51,442 nucleotides of DNA from an uncultured Gelidibacter sp. GTDB lineage: Bacteria; Bacteroidota; Bacteroidia; Flavobacteriales; Flavobacteriaceae. Below, piece after piece: positions 17,069-26,994 of the stretch. The stretch is taken from positions 76,456 through 127,897 of the forward strand of contig NZ_CANMTE010000007.1 in NCBI RefSeq assembly GCF_947500795.1. Direction: 5' to 3'. Numbering within the stretch: the stretch's first letter is position 1; each line of letters begins with the position of its first letter. The notes under the pieces were generated by a model. The model was not told where the DNA came from and made no database searches. It worked only from the letters and a program-made list of their open reading frames with translations. Position numbers and translations under genes: made by a program.

Positions 17069-18367
17069 TTAAATTTTGACAAATTCCACCCTTCTATTGT
17101 TTGCCTTTCCGTTTTCAGTAGCATTATCAGCAACAGGGTCAGATTCACCTTTCCCGGTAAATTGCAAGCGTGCTTCAGCAATTCCGAATTCGTTGATCAG
17201 GATGTCTCTCACGGCGGATGCTCTTTGTTCTGAAAGGGTTTGATTGTAAGCGTCATCTCCCTGATTGTCCGTATGTCCTACGATTTTTAAGCTGACCTCA
17301 GAATTGTCGCGAAGCATAGTGGCGATATCTGAAAGTATACCGTACGACTGTTTTTTAACCTTGGCGGCGGCGGTATCAAAATAAATGCCTGTGGTGCTAA
17401 ATTTTCCGTCCTTTAAAAGTTGCGAGCGTAAATCGGTAGTAGACTCAGCGATCCTAAAATTGGAAATTCCCACGAAATGTCCTTGCTCAGGCAAAACATC
17501 CATTGCTTCTATAATAAAATATTTACCAATGTTTGCCTGAATTAAATTGGGCGAATCCACCAACTTTTCTTCATTGACCCACATCCGCAATCGTTTCTTA
17601 TTCACCGCCATAGAAATATGCACCGTGTTATTCAAATATTCTGGAAATTCTCTATTGATATTGCTCGCCACTCTAACCTCAAGTTCACCGCCAAAATTTG
17701 ACACATGTCTCACATTAAAGCCGTTCCGGGAAAATAAGAGTTCCACGTCTGCTAAGGTCCCGCCACTTCCTCCGGCGTAAGACTTTTTGCTCATGAATAG
17801 AAATGCGAGCTTACTGCTGTTAGCATCTTTAGTATAGCCATTGGTAATCAAATCAAACTCTATGGTGTAATTTTCAGGAAGCGTTTGTTCCATACTCGGT
17901 AAATAGCCAGACCGTCTGACAATAGAGAGCCATTTATTTTCATAGCCACTGATTTTGACAACCTCCCCCGAGCCTCCAGTTTCCCAATGTGCTGGAAAAT
18001 CGCCAATGGCATCATTCTCAAAATCGTCATAAAACAGCAGCTTATTTCCCGGTATAAAAGTGAACTTGCTGTACACCCCAAATTCTTGTTTTACGCCAGA
18101 CTTTTTTGCATTGGACGATTTTTGAGCTTCGGCAGCCGTGTCGCCTTTTCCGTTTCCATTACTTCGTTTAGAAGATGAATTGTTGTCCATATTGCGGTTT
18201 GCATCCACATAAGTAGAATCCGTAGTTTGAGAGGTTTCCTCTCTAGTTTTCTGCACTGTTGGTATCTGCTCTAACGGAATTTTAAGATTTTTACTAACAT
18301 GTGCTTGCGCAGTTTGATATAGAAACAGAAAAATGACTAGTGATCTGATGATATATTTGGTTTTCAT
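17069..18367 (-). CDS. OmpA-family peptidoglycan-binding protein
   Basis: A 432-residue exported protein: signal peptide to about residue 22, a low-complexity Ser/Asn/Lys-rich linker (about 40-95), a concanavalin-like domain of about 180 residues (KLLFYDDFENDAIGDFPAHWE...), then a C-terminal OmpA domain. The OmpA domain has the peptidoglycan-binding pattern VGHTDNQGDDAYNQTLSEQRASAVRDIL and ends NNRRVEFVKI. It anchors the protein to the cell wall. It lies downstream of the large HTCS regulator (139-bp gap) and upstream of the DUF4412 gene, so it may belong to that regulator's targets. Confidence 0.85.
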   Translation of the reverse strand: MKTKYIIRSLVIFLFLYQTAQAHVSKNLKIPLEQIPTVQKTREETSQTTDSTYVDANRNMDNNSSSKRSNGNGKGDTAAEAQKSSNAKKSGVKQEFGVYSKFTFIPGNKLLFYDDFENDAIGDFPAHWETGGSGEVVKISGYENKWLSIVRRSGYLPSMEQTLPENYTIEFDLITNGYTKDANSSKLAFLFMSKKSYAGGSGGTLADVELLFSRNGFNVRHVSNFGGELEVRVASNINREFPEYLNNTVHISMAVNKKRLRMWVNEEKLVDSPNLIQANIGKYFIIEAMDVLPEQGHFVGISNFRIAESTTDLRSQLLKDGKFSTTGIYFDTAAAKVKKQSYGILSDIATMLRDNSEVSLKIVGHTDNQGDDAYNQTLSEQRASAVRDILINEFGIAEARLQFTGKGESDPVADNATENGKANNRRVEFVKI

Positions 18368-18505
18368 AACGCCTAATTCTATAATTCACATCGCGCTGAC
18401 TATCAGTGCTTAAACAAAAGTAAGACTGATGTTCTAGAAGGGATAGGTGATATGTAACAAGGTGTAGAACTATTGTAACATAGACACTAAAATGAGAGTC
18501 AAATA

Positions 18506-21500
18506 CTATTGGTGCTGGTACTCTGAAGGTGTTTTACCGTAAGTTTCCTTAAAACATTTAATAAAATAAGAAGGCGTACTGAAACCCACCATATAGGCCA
18601 CCTCATTAATGGTGTATTGTGAAGATTGTAAAATAGAAGCCGCTTGTTTTAAACGTTGTAATCTTATAAAGTTGGATGTTGAAAGCCCCGTATATGCCAA
18701 CATTTTTCGATGCAATTGCATTCTACTCATCCCCACATGTTTACTAAACGATTCAGCGTTAAATTCTGGGTCATTTAAGTGTTGATCCAATACTTGCTGT
18801 ACTTTCTGAAGAAAAACCTCATCTGCCGAAGTCACAGCAATTTCTTTAGGTTTAAAGTGATTATCCTGTTGGTAGCGTTTGTGTCTTTTATTTCTATTTT
18901 TAATAATGTTACGGACTTTAATTTGAAGCGCTATTGGATTAAATGGCTTCGTAATATAATCATCAGCGCCAGTATTTAATCCCGCGATTTCTTCGGACTC
19001 TTCAGTTTTTCCCGTTAAAAGTATAATTGGAATATGGGAGGTTTTTTCGTCTTTTTTTAAAATTTCACATAATTCAAAGCCATTCCTAACCGGCATCATA
19101 ACATCAGAAATAATTATATCAGGAATAATTTTAAGGGCTTTATTGACGCCCTCATATCCGTTTTTAGCTTCTACAACTTTAAACTCTTGGATGAGCAATG
19201 ATTTGATGAACTTCCTAATATCTCTATGATCATCTACAACCAAAGCAATTGGTTTCTCTCCTTTATCAGCAGTTGTAAGATCTCTATCTGCGTCAACGTC
19301 CTCGACCTGATGTATTATTGAATTATCAATTTCCTGTTCAGTAAATGCACTTCGGGCAATTGGCAGTTTAACCACAAACTTCATTTTTGTAGTGCCCAGA
19401 TATGAGGCTTCAATAATACCATGAGACAACGTTGTCAACTCTTTAACCAAGGAAAGCCCTATTCCTGAACCTTCTGAAGTTTCATTAATTTGGTAAAATC
19501 GGTTAAAAATTTTGGAGATATTCTCTTCTACAATGCCATTAATATCATTTATAAAAGTCAATCTTAAATCATCAGCATCATCCACTTCAACATTAAAAGA
19601 AATTTCACCTCCCAGCGAAGTATACTTTATGGCATTAGAAAAAAGATTATTTACTATTTTCTCAACTATATCCGCATCAAACCAGGCTTTTCCGACATCA
19701 GGAATTGAAGCTTTAAGTGTTAAACCATGCTGTTCTGCCAAAAACTGGAAAGATTCTGTGAGTAATTTTAAATGCAACCCCAAATCATTCTGCCTCACTT
19801 TTAATCGTAAATTACCTGACTCCAACTTCGATAGTTCCAATAGTTGATCAACTAAATTCAAAAGCTGATTGGTATTGCGTTCCACTAATTGCAAGTCGCT
19901 TTTTGACTCTATATTTAATTCGTTGCTCAACAATTGTTTTTTAATGGGCGCTGAAATTAGGGTTAATGGCGATCTGAATTCATGCGCCAAATTGGTATAA
20001 AGTTTCGTTTTGTATTCATCTAAACGCTTTAACCTTATGGACTCCTCTTTTTCATGTTTTAAGTCTAATGTCATTTTCCAACGCCATTTAAAATAATAAT
20101 AGGTTAAAACGGCGGAGGCCATTAACAGAAACGCATACACTATAAACATCCAATTACTTAAATACCATGGCCTCAAAATTGTAAAGGAAAAACTCTCCGG
20201 ATGTTCATTCCATAGGCCATCGTAATTACTGGATTTTACTAAAAACCTATAATCCCCCGACGGCAAATTCGTATATCTCACCCTATTGGTATTTTTGGAA
20301 TCTATCCAATCGCTATCATGATTTTCTAATTTGTAAGCGTAGTTGTTCTTTTTGGGAAGTGAAAATTGTAAGCTTGAAAATGTAAATGAGACCGTATTTT
20401 GTTTGTAATTTAAGGCGGTATTATCTACCAATGGGTAAGTTTCATTATAAACCTCAAAACCCGTTAAAACCGTTTTAGGAATGACATTATTTCTTTTGAT
20501 ATCTGCTGGATTGAACCAATAAAACCCTTCTAATCCACCAAAATACAGATTGTTATCGTCCGCTTTAAAATAAGCCCCGGTGTTAAATTCAGTTGCTAAG
20601 CCGTCATAGTTATCATAATTAACAATGGTTGGCGCTCTATTAAAATCTTTTGACGGCACTATCACGGTAATACCTCTATTGGAACTTAGCCATAGATTGT
20701 TTTCTGCATCTGGCAGGATAGCGTAAATCACATTATTAGGCAACCCGTCACTCAGAGTGTAATTCTTGTAAACTTTATTATCTAAATCGAATACCACCAA
20801 TCCATCGCCATTGGTACCAACCCATAAAAATCCGTCGCCATCATAATACAACGATTTTATTTTTTTGAATAATTCTTGATCACGAATCTGAAAGTCTTTC
20901 AACACATCAGTTATGGAATAGGTTTTTGTGTTTAATGAGAATAGACCATGTTCTTCTGTTCCAATAAAAAGCAAGTCCTTTTCTCCCTGAATGGTGACTC
21001 TAATATTATTGCTCAACAATCCATTAGAGGTGTTAAATTGCTTTAAAACACCCTTCTCCTTGTCAAATAAAAGTAATCCGTAGTCTCTTGTAGAACACCA
21101 AATACGGCGATTATCATCAGTAAAAATATTCCAAATGGTTTCAGATGGCAACGCAATAGAGGAAGATTTATGATAATGTTTAATTGTTCCATCAGCTTTT
21201 AAAATATTTAAGCCACCATCTTGTGTTCCTATCCACACATCTTCATCATCATCTATAAATAAACTAACGATCCTATTGGAACTTAAACCGTTTTGCGATT
21301 TTGTGTAGGTTTTCCAACTATTGGTCTTAGGACTAAACCTCGACAATCCTTTCCCACTAGTACCAATCCAAACATTATCATCAGCATCAACCTCAATCGC
21401 TCTAACAAGGTCAATATTGATGCCTTCTGGAGTTTGACTGTTATTGGTAAAATTGAATTTCTCAAGAAACTCATCATAGAAACTCACGCCGGCCCCATCT

Positions 21501-22486
21501 GTCCCAAACCAAAGTGTGCCGGTGTAATCTTCATAAATACATAAAATATCATTGTAATGAATAGATCTTGGGTTATGTTTTTTTACCTCATAGTGTAAAA
21601 TTTCGTTGGTATTCAATCTGATTTTATAGAGTCCGCCTCCAAAGGTCCCCATCCATAATCGGTTTTTCTTATCTAAATGCATGGACAGGATATTAAGATT
21701 ACTTGGCAACTCACCTAATTCTCCGCTGAATTTATTGGTGAATTTATCATCGTTGTACGCTTTAAACCACAATCCGCTGCCGTAAGAACCCAACCACATA
21801 TTTCCATCTGCATCAATTATGAGTTTGCTATAGTTTACTGTCGATTGCGGATTATTATCTGGATGATAAATTTTAGTGGCATTTGTAGTTTGTTTTATAC
21901 CGATGATTTTACCTTGGCTCGTGATCCAAATAGTGCCTGTGGCATCTTCTGTAATTGCATACACCGTATTGATATCTTCAGAAGAAAGCGAAGCCACAAC
22001 ATGAGTGTTGTTTTCCTCCATTCGATACACACCAGAACCGTAAGTACCAAACCAATAGGTCATATTGCTGTCTTGAAACACGACACTGACATCTTCTAAA
22101 TCTGTAAAAGGAATAAAATGCTGCTCTTTAACATTATAAATTTGAGGTGTTTTGGAAATGGGAATGCTAATAACATTACCCTTCCTATCAGTATACACTT
22201 GACCTAGATAGCTATAGTTAGGCCTGGTAATATCTACAAAAAGCGATTTAAAAACATCAAATTTATTACCATCAAATTTATTGAGGCCATCCTGCGTTGC
22301 TAGCCATAAGTATCCAATACTATCTTGAGTAACCGAGATCACACTATTTTGGGAAAGGCCATCATTAACTGATAGTTGCCTAAATGAAACCTGAGATTGG
22401 CCAAACACCTGAACAAGACTAAAAGCGCATACCACAAAGCAAGCAAAATACGCATGGAACCCTTTTATATGTAATGGCATATTCAT
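18506..22486 (-). CDS. Hybrid two-component system regulator (HTCS)
   Basis: A 1326-residue one-protein signalling system. Order: signal peptide (to about 30), two-component-regulator propeller repeats (30-690; repeated NLWLSSNRGI/LWFGTDGAG-type strands), a Y_Y_Y domain (about 700-770), one membrane helix (about 785-805), HisKA with His835 in NLAHEFRSPL, HATPase_c (N-box VNNLFSNAIKYT, G-box GSGIGLSLV), a receiver with Asp1128 in ISDVMMP, and an AraC HTH (about 1225-1326). The first ATP-lid box reads INDINGIVEE where DxGxG is usual, so activity may be altered. HTCS regulators usually sit beside polysaccharide-use genes, but none are here. Confidence 0.93.
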   Translation of the reverse strand: MNMPLHIKGFHAYFACFVVCAFSLVQVFGQSQVSFRQLSVNDGLSQNSVISVTQDSIGYLWLATQDGLNKFDGNKFDVFKSLFVDITRPNYSYLGQVYTDRKGNVISIPISKTPQIYNVKEQHFIPFTDLEDVSVVFQDSNMTYWFGTYGSGVYRMEENNTHVVASLSSEDINTVYAITEDATGTIWITSQGKIIGIKQTTNATKIYHPDNNPQSTVNYSKLIIDADGNMWLGSYGSGLWFKAYNDDKFTNKFSGELGELPSNLNILSMHLDKKNRLWMGTFGGGLYKIRLNTNEILHYEVKKHNPRSIHYNDILCIYEDYTGTLWFGTDGAGVSFYDEFLEKFNFTNNSQTPEGINIDLVRAIEVDADDNVWIGTSGKGLSRFSPKTNSWKTYTKSQNGLSSNRIVSLFIDDDEDVWIGTQDGGLNILKADGTIKHYHKSSSIALPSETIWNIFTDDNRRIWCSTRDYGLLLFDKEKGVLKQFNTSNGLLSNNIRVTIQGEKDLLFIGTEEHGLFSLNTKTYSITDVLKDFQIRDQELFKKIKSLYYDGDGFLWVGTNGDGLVVFDLDNKVYKNYTLSDGLPNNVIYAILPDAENNLWLSSNRGITVIVPSKDFNRAPTIVNYDNYDGLATEFNTGAYFKADDNNLYFGGLEGFYWFNPADIKRNNVIPKTVLTGFEVYNETYPLVDNTALNYKQNTVSFTFSSLQFSLPKKNNYAYKLENHDSDWIDSKNTNRVRYTNLPSGDYRFLVKSSNYDGLWNEHPESFSFTILRPWYLSNWMFIVYAFLLMASAVLTYYYFKWRWKMTLDLKHEKEESIRLKRLDEYKTKLYTNLAHEFRSPLTLISAPIKKQLLSNELNIESKSDLQLVERNTNQLLNLVDQLLELSKLESGNLRLKVRQNDLGLHLKLLTESFQFLAEQHGLTLKASIPDVGKAWFDADIVEKIVNNLFSNAIKYTSLGGEISFNVEVDDADDLRLTFINDINGIVEENISKIFNRFYQINETSEGSGIGLSLVKELTTLSHGIIEASYLGTTKMKFVVKLPIARSAFTEQEIDNSIIHQVEDVDADRDLTTADKGEKPIALVVDDHRDIRKFIKSLLIQEFKVVEAKNGYEGVNKALKIIPDIIISDVMMPVRNGFELCEILKKDEKTSHIPIILLTGKTEESEEIAGLNTGADDYITKPFNPIALQIKVRNIIKNRNKRHKRYQQDNHFKPKEIAVTSADEVFLQKVQQVLDQHLNDPEFNAESFSKHVGMSRMQLHRKMLAYTGLSTSNFIRLQRLKQAASILQSSQYTINEVAYMVGFSTPSYFIKCFKETYGKTPSEYQHQ

Positions 22487-22720
22487 TTGATGTGATTCAC
22501 ACCAGTTTGCACAAAGTTTTAGCCCGACAATCCTAATTTAAACAACAAAATTTGTGTGTTTAAAGCGTTACAACATCAAGCTATCCTCATAAAAACGAGT
22601 CGGTTAACACATAAATATACTATAAAATAAAATTACATTTAAGGGAGGATGTATTAAATCAAGTAGGATTATAGACGAATTTTGCTTTGATCGCTCAATT
22701 TTGAAGATTGGAAATTCAAC

Positions 22721-23470
22721 TTAAACCAAAATTTTATAAAGAATTGGTTTACTTGGAGTTGCATCATTCTCAAAGGGTGCAGTTTGCAGATTTAACATAT
22801 AACTACCATCCTTTATTTTATTCCTTACATAGATGAACTCTGTAATGGTACACTGCATGCGACGTTCTCCATCAAAATTCCAGAAGGCTTTGTGCGCGAG
22901 TAATTTTCCGCCATCGTGCTCTCGATCAACACTAGGAAGATCAATGAGTACATGTTGCACTCCCAATTCTCTGATAAACACCATGGCTTCTTCAGTCAGA
23001 TAAGTCCAATTGGTTTCAGAATACTGACGTCTTTTTTTATCCTTAGTATTTGGCATGGTACGGATGACCAAGGCTTCGGGTGTTTTATCCTTTAATAAAG
23101 ATGCTATTTGCTTTTTAGAGATGATAGTGTCCTTCAAATAATTTTCGGGAGCCACTGAAATCAATTCTGCAGTAAAGAAAAATTGTTTTAAATTTTTATT
23201 GATGGAATGGAACTCCTCGGTGATGTGTCCAATGCACTCCGTATGTGTACCGTGCGCATGCGGATTGAAATAAATATTATTGAAATTGACATCAGCACCT
23301 TCTTCCACACTACCAATCCAATCTTTATTCTTTACAGGCTCTATTTTAGGCTCACTAATATACCAGGCATTTACATTACTTTTTGAGGCACGCAAAGGGA
23401 TGGAAATGTCAAGCGGATTTGAAAGGTCTATTTGGATTTTACCTGAATGATGTTCAATGGTTGTTTTCAA
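22721..23470 (-). CDS. Cyclase-family (kynurenine formamidase-like) metal hydrolase, TTG start
   Basis: A 249-residue protein of the cyclase family. The metal-binding signature is HAHGTHTECIGH (71-82), with Glu78 where the usual HxGTHxDxPxH has Asp. The start is TTG at 23470, overlapping the hemW stop (TTGA): an in-frame TAA lies three codons upstream and no ATG occurs before the conserved region. The substrate is unknown; relatives hydrolyse cyclic amides, esters and N-formylkynurenine. The overlap couples its translation to hemW. Confidence 0.85.
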   Translation of the reverse strand: MKTTIEHHSGKIQIDLSNPLDISIPLRASKSNVNAWYISEPKIEPVKNKDWIGSVEEGADVNFNNIYFNPHAHGTHTECIGHITEEFHSINKNLKQFFFTAELISVAPENYLKDTIISKKQIASLLKDKTPEALVIRTMPNTKDKKRRQYSETNWTYLTEEAMVFIRELGVQHVLIDLPSVDREHDGGKLLAHKAFWNFDGERRMQCTITEFIYVRNKIKDGSYMLNLQTAPFENDATPSKPILYKILV

Positions 23471-24612
23471 GATGCATTAATTTTAAAGAGATCAGAAGCG
23501 ATACCGTCACTCAAAAATTTGCCTTTTTTAGTGACCAGTAATTTACCATCTTCAAGATACAATAAATGTTCAAGAATGTGTTTTTGAGATTGTTCTAAAA
23601 GGTATTTTTTGTACTCAATTCCGAACTCTTTTTCAACTTTTTCGATGGAAACGCCCCAAATAGTGCGCAGTCCGGTCATTACATATTCGTTGTATTTATC
23701 AGTGGTTGAAAGCGTTTCAATCTCCATCGGCAGTATGTTTTCATCCAAAGCTTTGATGTATTTGGTGTTGTTTCGAACGTTCCAACTGCGGTGTTCACCA
23801 TCAAAAGAATGGGCAGAAGGACCAATACCTAAATACGGTTTTCCTTGCCAATATGCTGAATTGTTTCTGCTGAAATACTCTGCCTTTCCAAAATTGGATA
23901 ACTCATAATGAATAAATCCTTCGGCTTCCAATTTCTCTATTAAAATGTGGAATTGCTCTTGCGCCAAATCATCATCAACATTTTTAATGATGCCTTTTTT
24001 AATGAAGGTATCCAAAGCGGTTTTAGGCTCAACAGTCAACGCATAACTCGAAATATGAGGAATATTGAATGCCAATGCAGACTCTATATTCTGAAGCCAA
24101 CGTTCATTGGTCAGACCTGGAATACCGTAGATTAAATCGATGGAAATATTATCAAAATATTGTGTTGCTTCTTCTAAACATTTTTTAGCTTCTTCGGCAT
24201 TATGCGCGCGATTCATCAATTTTAAATCCTCTTCAAAAAAGGACTGAATACCGATAGACAGACGGTTTATGCCGATGCTTTTATAATCCGCAAATATAGA
24301 TTTGGACGTGCTATCAAATAAATCATCCGGATTGGCCTCAAGTGTTATTTCAGGATTTTCGGTAACTTCATAATGCGTATACACTTCTTCAATCAACAAT
24401 CTTAACTCTTCAATCGACAATAACGAAGGGGTCCCACCACCAAAATAAATGGTTTGAATGACCTGATTTTTAAATTCGTCCTTTCGTAATTCCAACTCTT
24501 TAACTAAGGCCCCCACTAATTCATCCTTCTTTTTTAATGAAATTGAAAAATGAAAGTCACAATAGTGACAGGCTTGTTTGCAAAATGGGATATGAATGTA
24601 AATTCCTGACAT
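23467..24612 (-). CDS. hemW: Radical SAM heme chaperone HemW
   Basis: A 381-residue radical SAM protein. The [4Fe-4S] cysteines are Cys11, Cys15 and Cys18 in PFCKQACHYCDFHFS. The CDF ending and the length favour HemW over the true oxygen-independent coproporphyrinogen oxidase HemN. The family motifs IYFGGGTPSLL and TLEANPDD follow. HemW inserts heme into respiratory-chain proteins. The ATG is directly preceded by an in-frame TAA, and ten AATAACG repeats lie 8 bp upstream. The cyclase gene overlaps its stop. Confidence 0.93.
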   Translation of the reverse strand: MSGIYIHIPFCKQACHYCDFHFSISLKKKDELVGALVKELELRKDEFKNQVIQTIYFGGGTPSLLSIEELRLLIEEVYTHYEVTENPEITLEANPDDLFDSTSKSIFADYKSIGINRLSIGIQSFFEEDLKLMNRAHNAEEAKKCLEEATQYFDNISIDLIYGIPGLTNERWLQNIESALAFNIPHISSYALTVEPKTALDTFIKKGIIKNVDDDLAQEQFHILIEKLEAEGFIHYELSNFGKAEYFSRNNSAYWQGKPYLGIGPSAHSFDGEHRSWNVRNNTKYIKALDENILPMEIETLSTTDKYNEYVMTGLRTIWGVSIEKVEKEFGIEYKKYLLEQSQKHILEHLLYLEDGKLLVTKKGKFLSDGIASDLFKINAS

Positions 24613-24620
24613 TTAGTTTG

Positions 24621-24690
24621 AATAACGAATAACGAATAACGAATAACGAATAACGAATAACGAATAACGAATAACGAATAACGAATAACG
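24621..24690. repeat. Ten perfect tandem copies of the heptamer AATAACG
   Basis: A 70-bp tract of exactly ten AATAACG units (CGTTATT on the minus strand). It ends 8 bp upstream of the hemW ATG, in a 190-bp spacer downstream of ruvC, with no coding frame through it. A perfect heptamer array is prone to slippage and would change the spacing between the hemW promoter and its start. Confidence 0.95.
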
Positions 24691-24802
24691 AAAGTAAAAA
24701 ATGGATTCAGAACAGCCTCTAGAAGTGCCTCAAACTTTTAAAAACATATCAACCTAAAACTACAAAATTTGAAACCAAGAAACCTGAAACAACAGAAACC
24801 TT

Positions 24803-25357
24803 TTACTTCTTAACCCTACTTTCGTTTTGCTTCACAAAAGCAGCCCAACCTGTATAGTTCTTCCCTACTTCAACCCTACCTTCGTTATAATGGTGACAAA
24901 CAGCGGCGGCCAATCCATCAGTTGCATCAAGATTTTTAGGCAAGGATTTTAATCCGAGGACACTTTGTAGCATTTTTGCTACTTGCTCTTTACTCGCATT
25001 ACCACTACCGGTAATAGCCATCTTAATTTTTTTTGGAGAATATTCAGTAATAGGTATTTCCCGGCTTAACCCTGCCGCCATAGCAACACCTTGCGCACGC
25101 CCAAGTTTGAGCATACTCTGCACATTCTTTCCAAAAAACGGGGCTTCAATAGCAATTTCGTCTGGATTGTGCGTGTCAATAAGTTCTATGGTGCGCTCAA
25201 AAATAAGTTTAAGCTTCAGATAATGATCATCATATTTTTTGAGATCGAGCTCATTCATTTGCAGGAAAGTCATGGTTTTACCCACCACTTTAATTAGGCC
25301 AAACCCCATGATGGTCGTTCCTGGGTCTATTCCTAAAATAATTCGTTCTTTAATCAT
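24803..25357 (-). CDS. ruvC: Crossover junction endodeoxyribonuclease RuvC
   Basis: A 184-residue Holliday-junction resolvase. The four acidic catalytic residues are visible: Asp11 in LGIDPGT, Glu71 in IAIEAPFFG, and Asp144 and Asp147 in [11 protein letters not shown]. Length is normal. It acts with RuvAB, not present here. Its ATG abuts the stop of the upstream outer-membrane protein gene (one base apart), so the two are probably co-transcribed, an unusual pairing. Confidence 0.95.
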   Translation of the reverse strand: MIKERIILGIDPGTTIMGFGLIKVVGKTMTFLQMNELDLKKYDDHYLKLKLIFERTIELIDTHNPDEIAIEAPFFGKNVQSMLKLGRAQGVAMAAGLSREIPITEYSPKKIKMAITGSGNASKEQVAKMLQSVLGLKSLPKNLDATDGLAAAVCHHYNEGRVEVGKNYTGWAAFVKQNESRVKK

Positions 25358-25999
25358 TTAATAACAATAATTGCATCCGCTCAAAGATATGGATACGCCA
25401 AGAGCTACATACATTAAATCGCCATTAAATGAATATCCGTCGATAGCTGGATTATATTTATCACTCCCAGACAAGCCCAAGGCATAAGATCCATCAACAA
25501 AAACAGACAAAGACTCGCTCAGTCTATAATGCACTTCCATGCCGCCTAATAAATTAAGATAGTTATACGTATTAAGTACGTCTTTACCTAACGGCCTTGT
25601 CATACTAACACCCGGTCCGACGTGACCTACAACTCCAATGGCAGGAGGCAAAAATCTAAAAACATCTTTAAAATCATATACTAATTGCGCATTGATACGG
25701 GTGAAATTCAGCTTAAATGGCTTAGACTTTTCGGCTGACTCAGACCTATTGTATCCTAAATCGAGCTTAGCTCCCCAATTTTCAGAAAACATGTGTTGAA
25801 CGCCAAGATTGATGGTCGGGAAGTTGATATATTTTGTGAAATAACCATCATTATCGTTATTGTCAATAGGATTATTAAAGCCAACACTCGCCTGAAGCTT
25901 CCATTGTTCAACATCTCTTTGAGCGAAACTCATAGAGGTAGTCATGAGGGTTAAAAATAAGAGCCAAACAAAGTTTTGTGTTTTAATATAAGTCGCCAT
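25358..25999 (-). CDS. Outer-membrane beta-barrel (porin-like) protein
   Basis: A 213-residue protein with a signal peptide (VWLLFLTLMTTSMSFAQ), then alternating hydrophobic strands and short turns. It contains KLDLGYNRS, INAQLVYDFKDVFR, LSVFVDGSYALGLSG and a final strand (MYVALGVSISLSG). It looks like a small OmpA/OmpW-type barrel. Its ATG and the ATG of the divergent membrane-protein gene are only 26 bp apart, which is short for two separate promoters. Confidence 0.75.
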   Translation of the reverse strand: MATYIKTQNFVWLLFLTLMTTSMSFAQRDVEQWKLQASVGFNNPIDNNDNDGYFTKYINFPTINLGVQHMFSENWGAKLDLGYNRSESAEKSKPFKLNFTRINAQLVYDFKDVFRFLPPAIGVVGHVGPGVSMTRPLGKDVLNTYNYLNLLGGMEVHYRLSESLSVFVDGSYALGLSGSDKYNPAIDGYSFNGDLMYVALGVSISLSGCNYCY

Positions 26000-26025
26000 A
26001 AGTTAAATATCTTTAATTTGTAACT

Positions 26026-26994
26026 ATGTTAATAGCAATCTACTACAAATCTAAGCAATTCTCGCTTGCACTTATAAAAATAGGTCTTGTTGTTGGCGCA
26101 TTTTACCTCATATACAACAAATTATTTCTGAATAGCGATTTTCAGTTTAACGACCTCTTTCATGTCTTGACCAATTTCAGCGCTCTATCTTATAAAACAG
26201 TGCTTTTTTTAGTGATGTTGAGTATTAGCAATTGGTTTTTTGAGATTCTAAAATGGCAGAATTTAGTCTCATCCGTCCGTGTAATTTCGTTTAAAGACGC
26301 AAAGGAACAAAGTTTGGGCGCCCTTACCGCTTCTTTACTAACACCAAACCGCATTGGCGATTATGGTGCAAAAGCGATGTATTACACAGCTCCATTTCGT
26401 AAAAAAATAATGCTTCTTAATTTGTTGGGAAATACCGTACAGATGGCGATTACCACGATTTTCGGAAGTTTAGGCCTCATCTATTTCAGCCTTCATTTTG
26501 AGCCAAATTTCAATTATAAGGGCATTATCATCTGGTTTTCTATAATTGGGATTATAAGTCTTATACTTGTTGCTTTCTTCAGAATTAAAGGCTTCCAAAA
26601 ACAAAAGCGTTTGTACGGCAGACTCATCAACTTTATAAAAACCATATCCAAAAAAACGATTCTAAAAACGGTTGGATACTCTGTGCTCCGTTATCTTATT
26701 TTTTCGTTTCAATTCTACTTTTTACTGACGTTGTTTGGGGTCAATCTTACCTATTTAGAAGCTATGGCCGCTATCTCAAGCATGTATCTTTTATCGTCAA
26801 TAATTCCATCTGTTTTTATTTTTGATGTGGTCATTAAAGGCGGCATCGCAGTTTATATCTTTGGATTGCTTGACATTTCGCAAACCATTGTTTTAGCCAT
26901 TGTAACATTGATGTGGATTTTAAATTTTGTGCTGCCAAGTATCATTGGAAGTTACCATGTGCTTCAATATAAACTCCCCAAATCTTCAGTATGA
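26026..26994 (+). CDS. Lysylphosphatidylglycerol synthase TM-region family (flippase-like) membrane protein
   Basis: A 322-residue polytopic membrane protein with about 7-8 predicted helices. The pattern (SLGALTASLLTPNRIGDYGAKAMYYT; later SSMYLLSSIIPSVF) matches the membrane-only family related to MprF and AglD. Its last codons overlap the next gene's ATG by 4 bp (ATGA), coupling it to a GT2 glycosyltransferase. The pair suggests lipid or glycan transfer at the cytoplasmic membrane; the substrate is unknown. It starts only 26 bp from the divergent OMP gene. Confidence 0.8.
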   Translation: MLIAIYYKSKQFSLALIKIGLVVGAFYLIYNKLFLNSDFQFNDLFHVLTNFSALSYKTVLFLVMLSISNWFFEILKWQNLVSSVRVISFKDAKEQSLGALTASLLTPNRIGDYGAKAMYYTAPFRKKIMLLNLLGNTVQMAITTIFGSLGLIYFSLHFEPNFNYKGIIIWFSIIGIISLILVAFFRIKGFQKQKRLYGRLINFIKTISKKTILKTVGYSVLRYLIFSFQFYFLLTLFGVNLTYLEAMAAISSMYLLSSIIPSVFIFDVVIKGGIAVYIFGLLDISQTIVLAIVTLMWILNFVLPSIIGSYHVLQYKLPKSSV

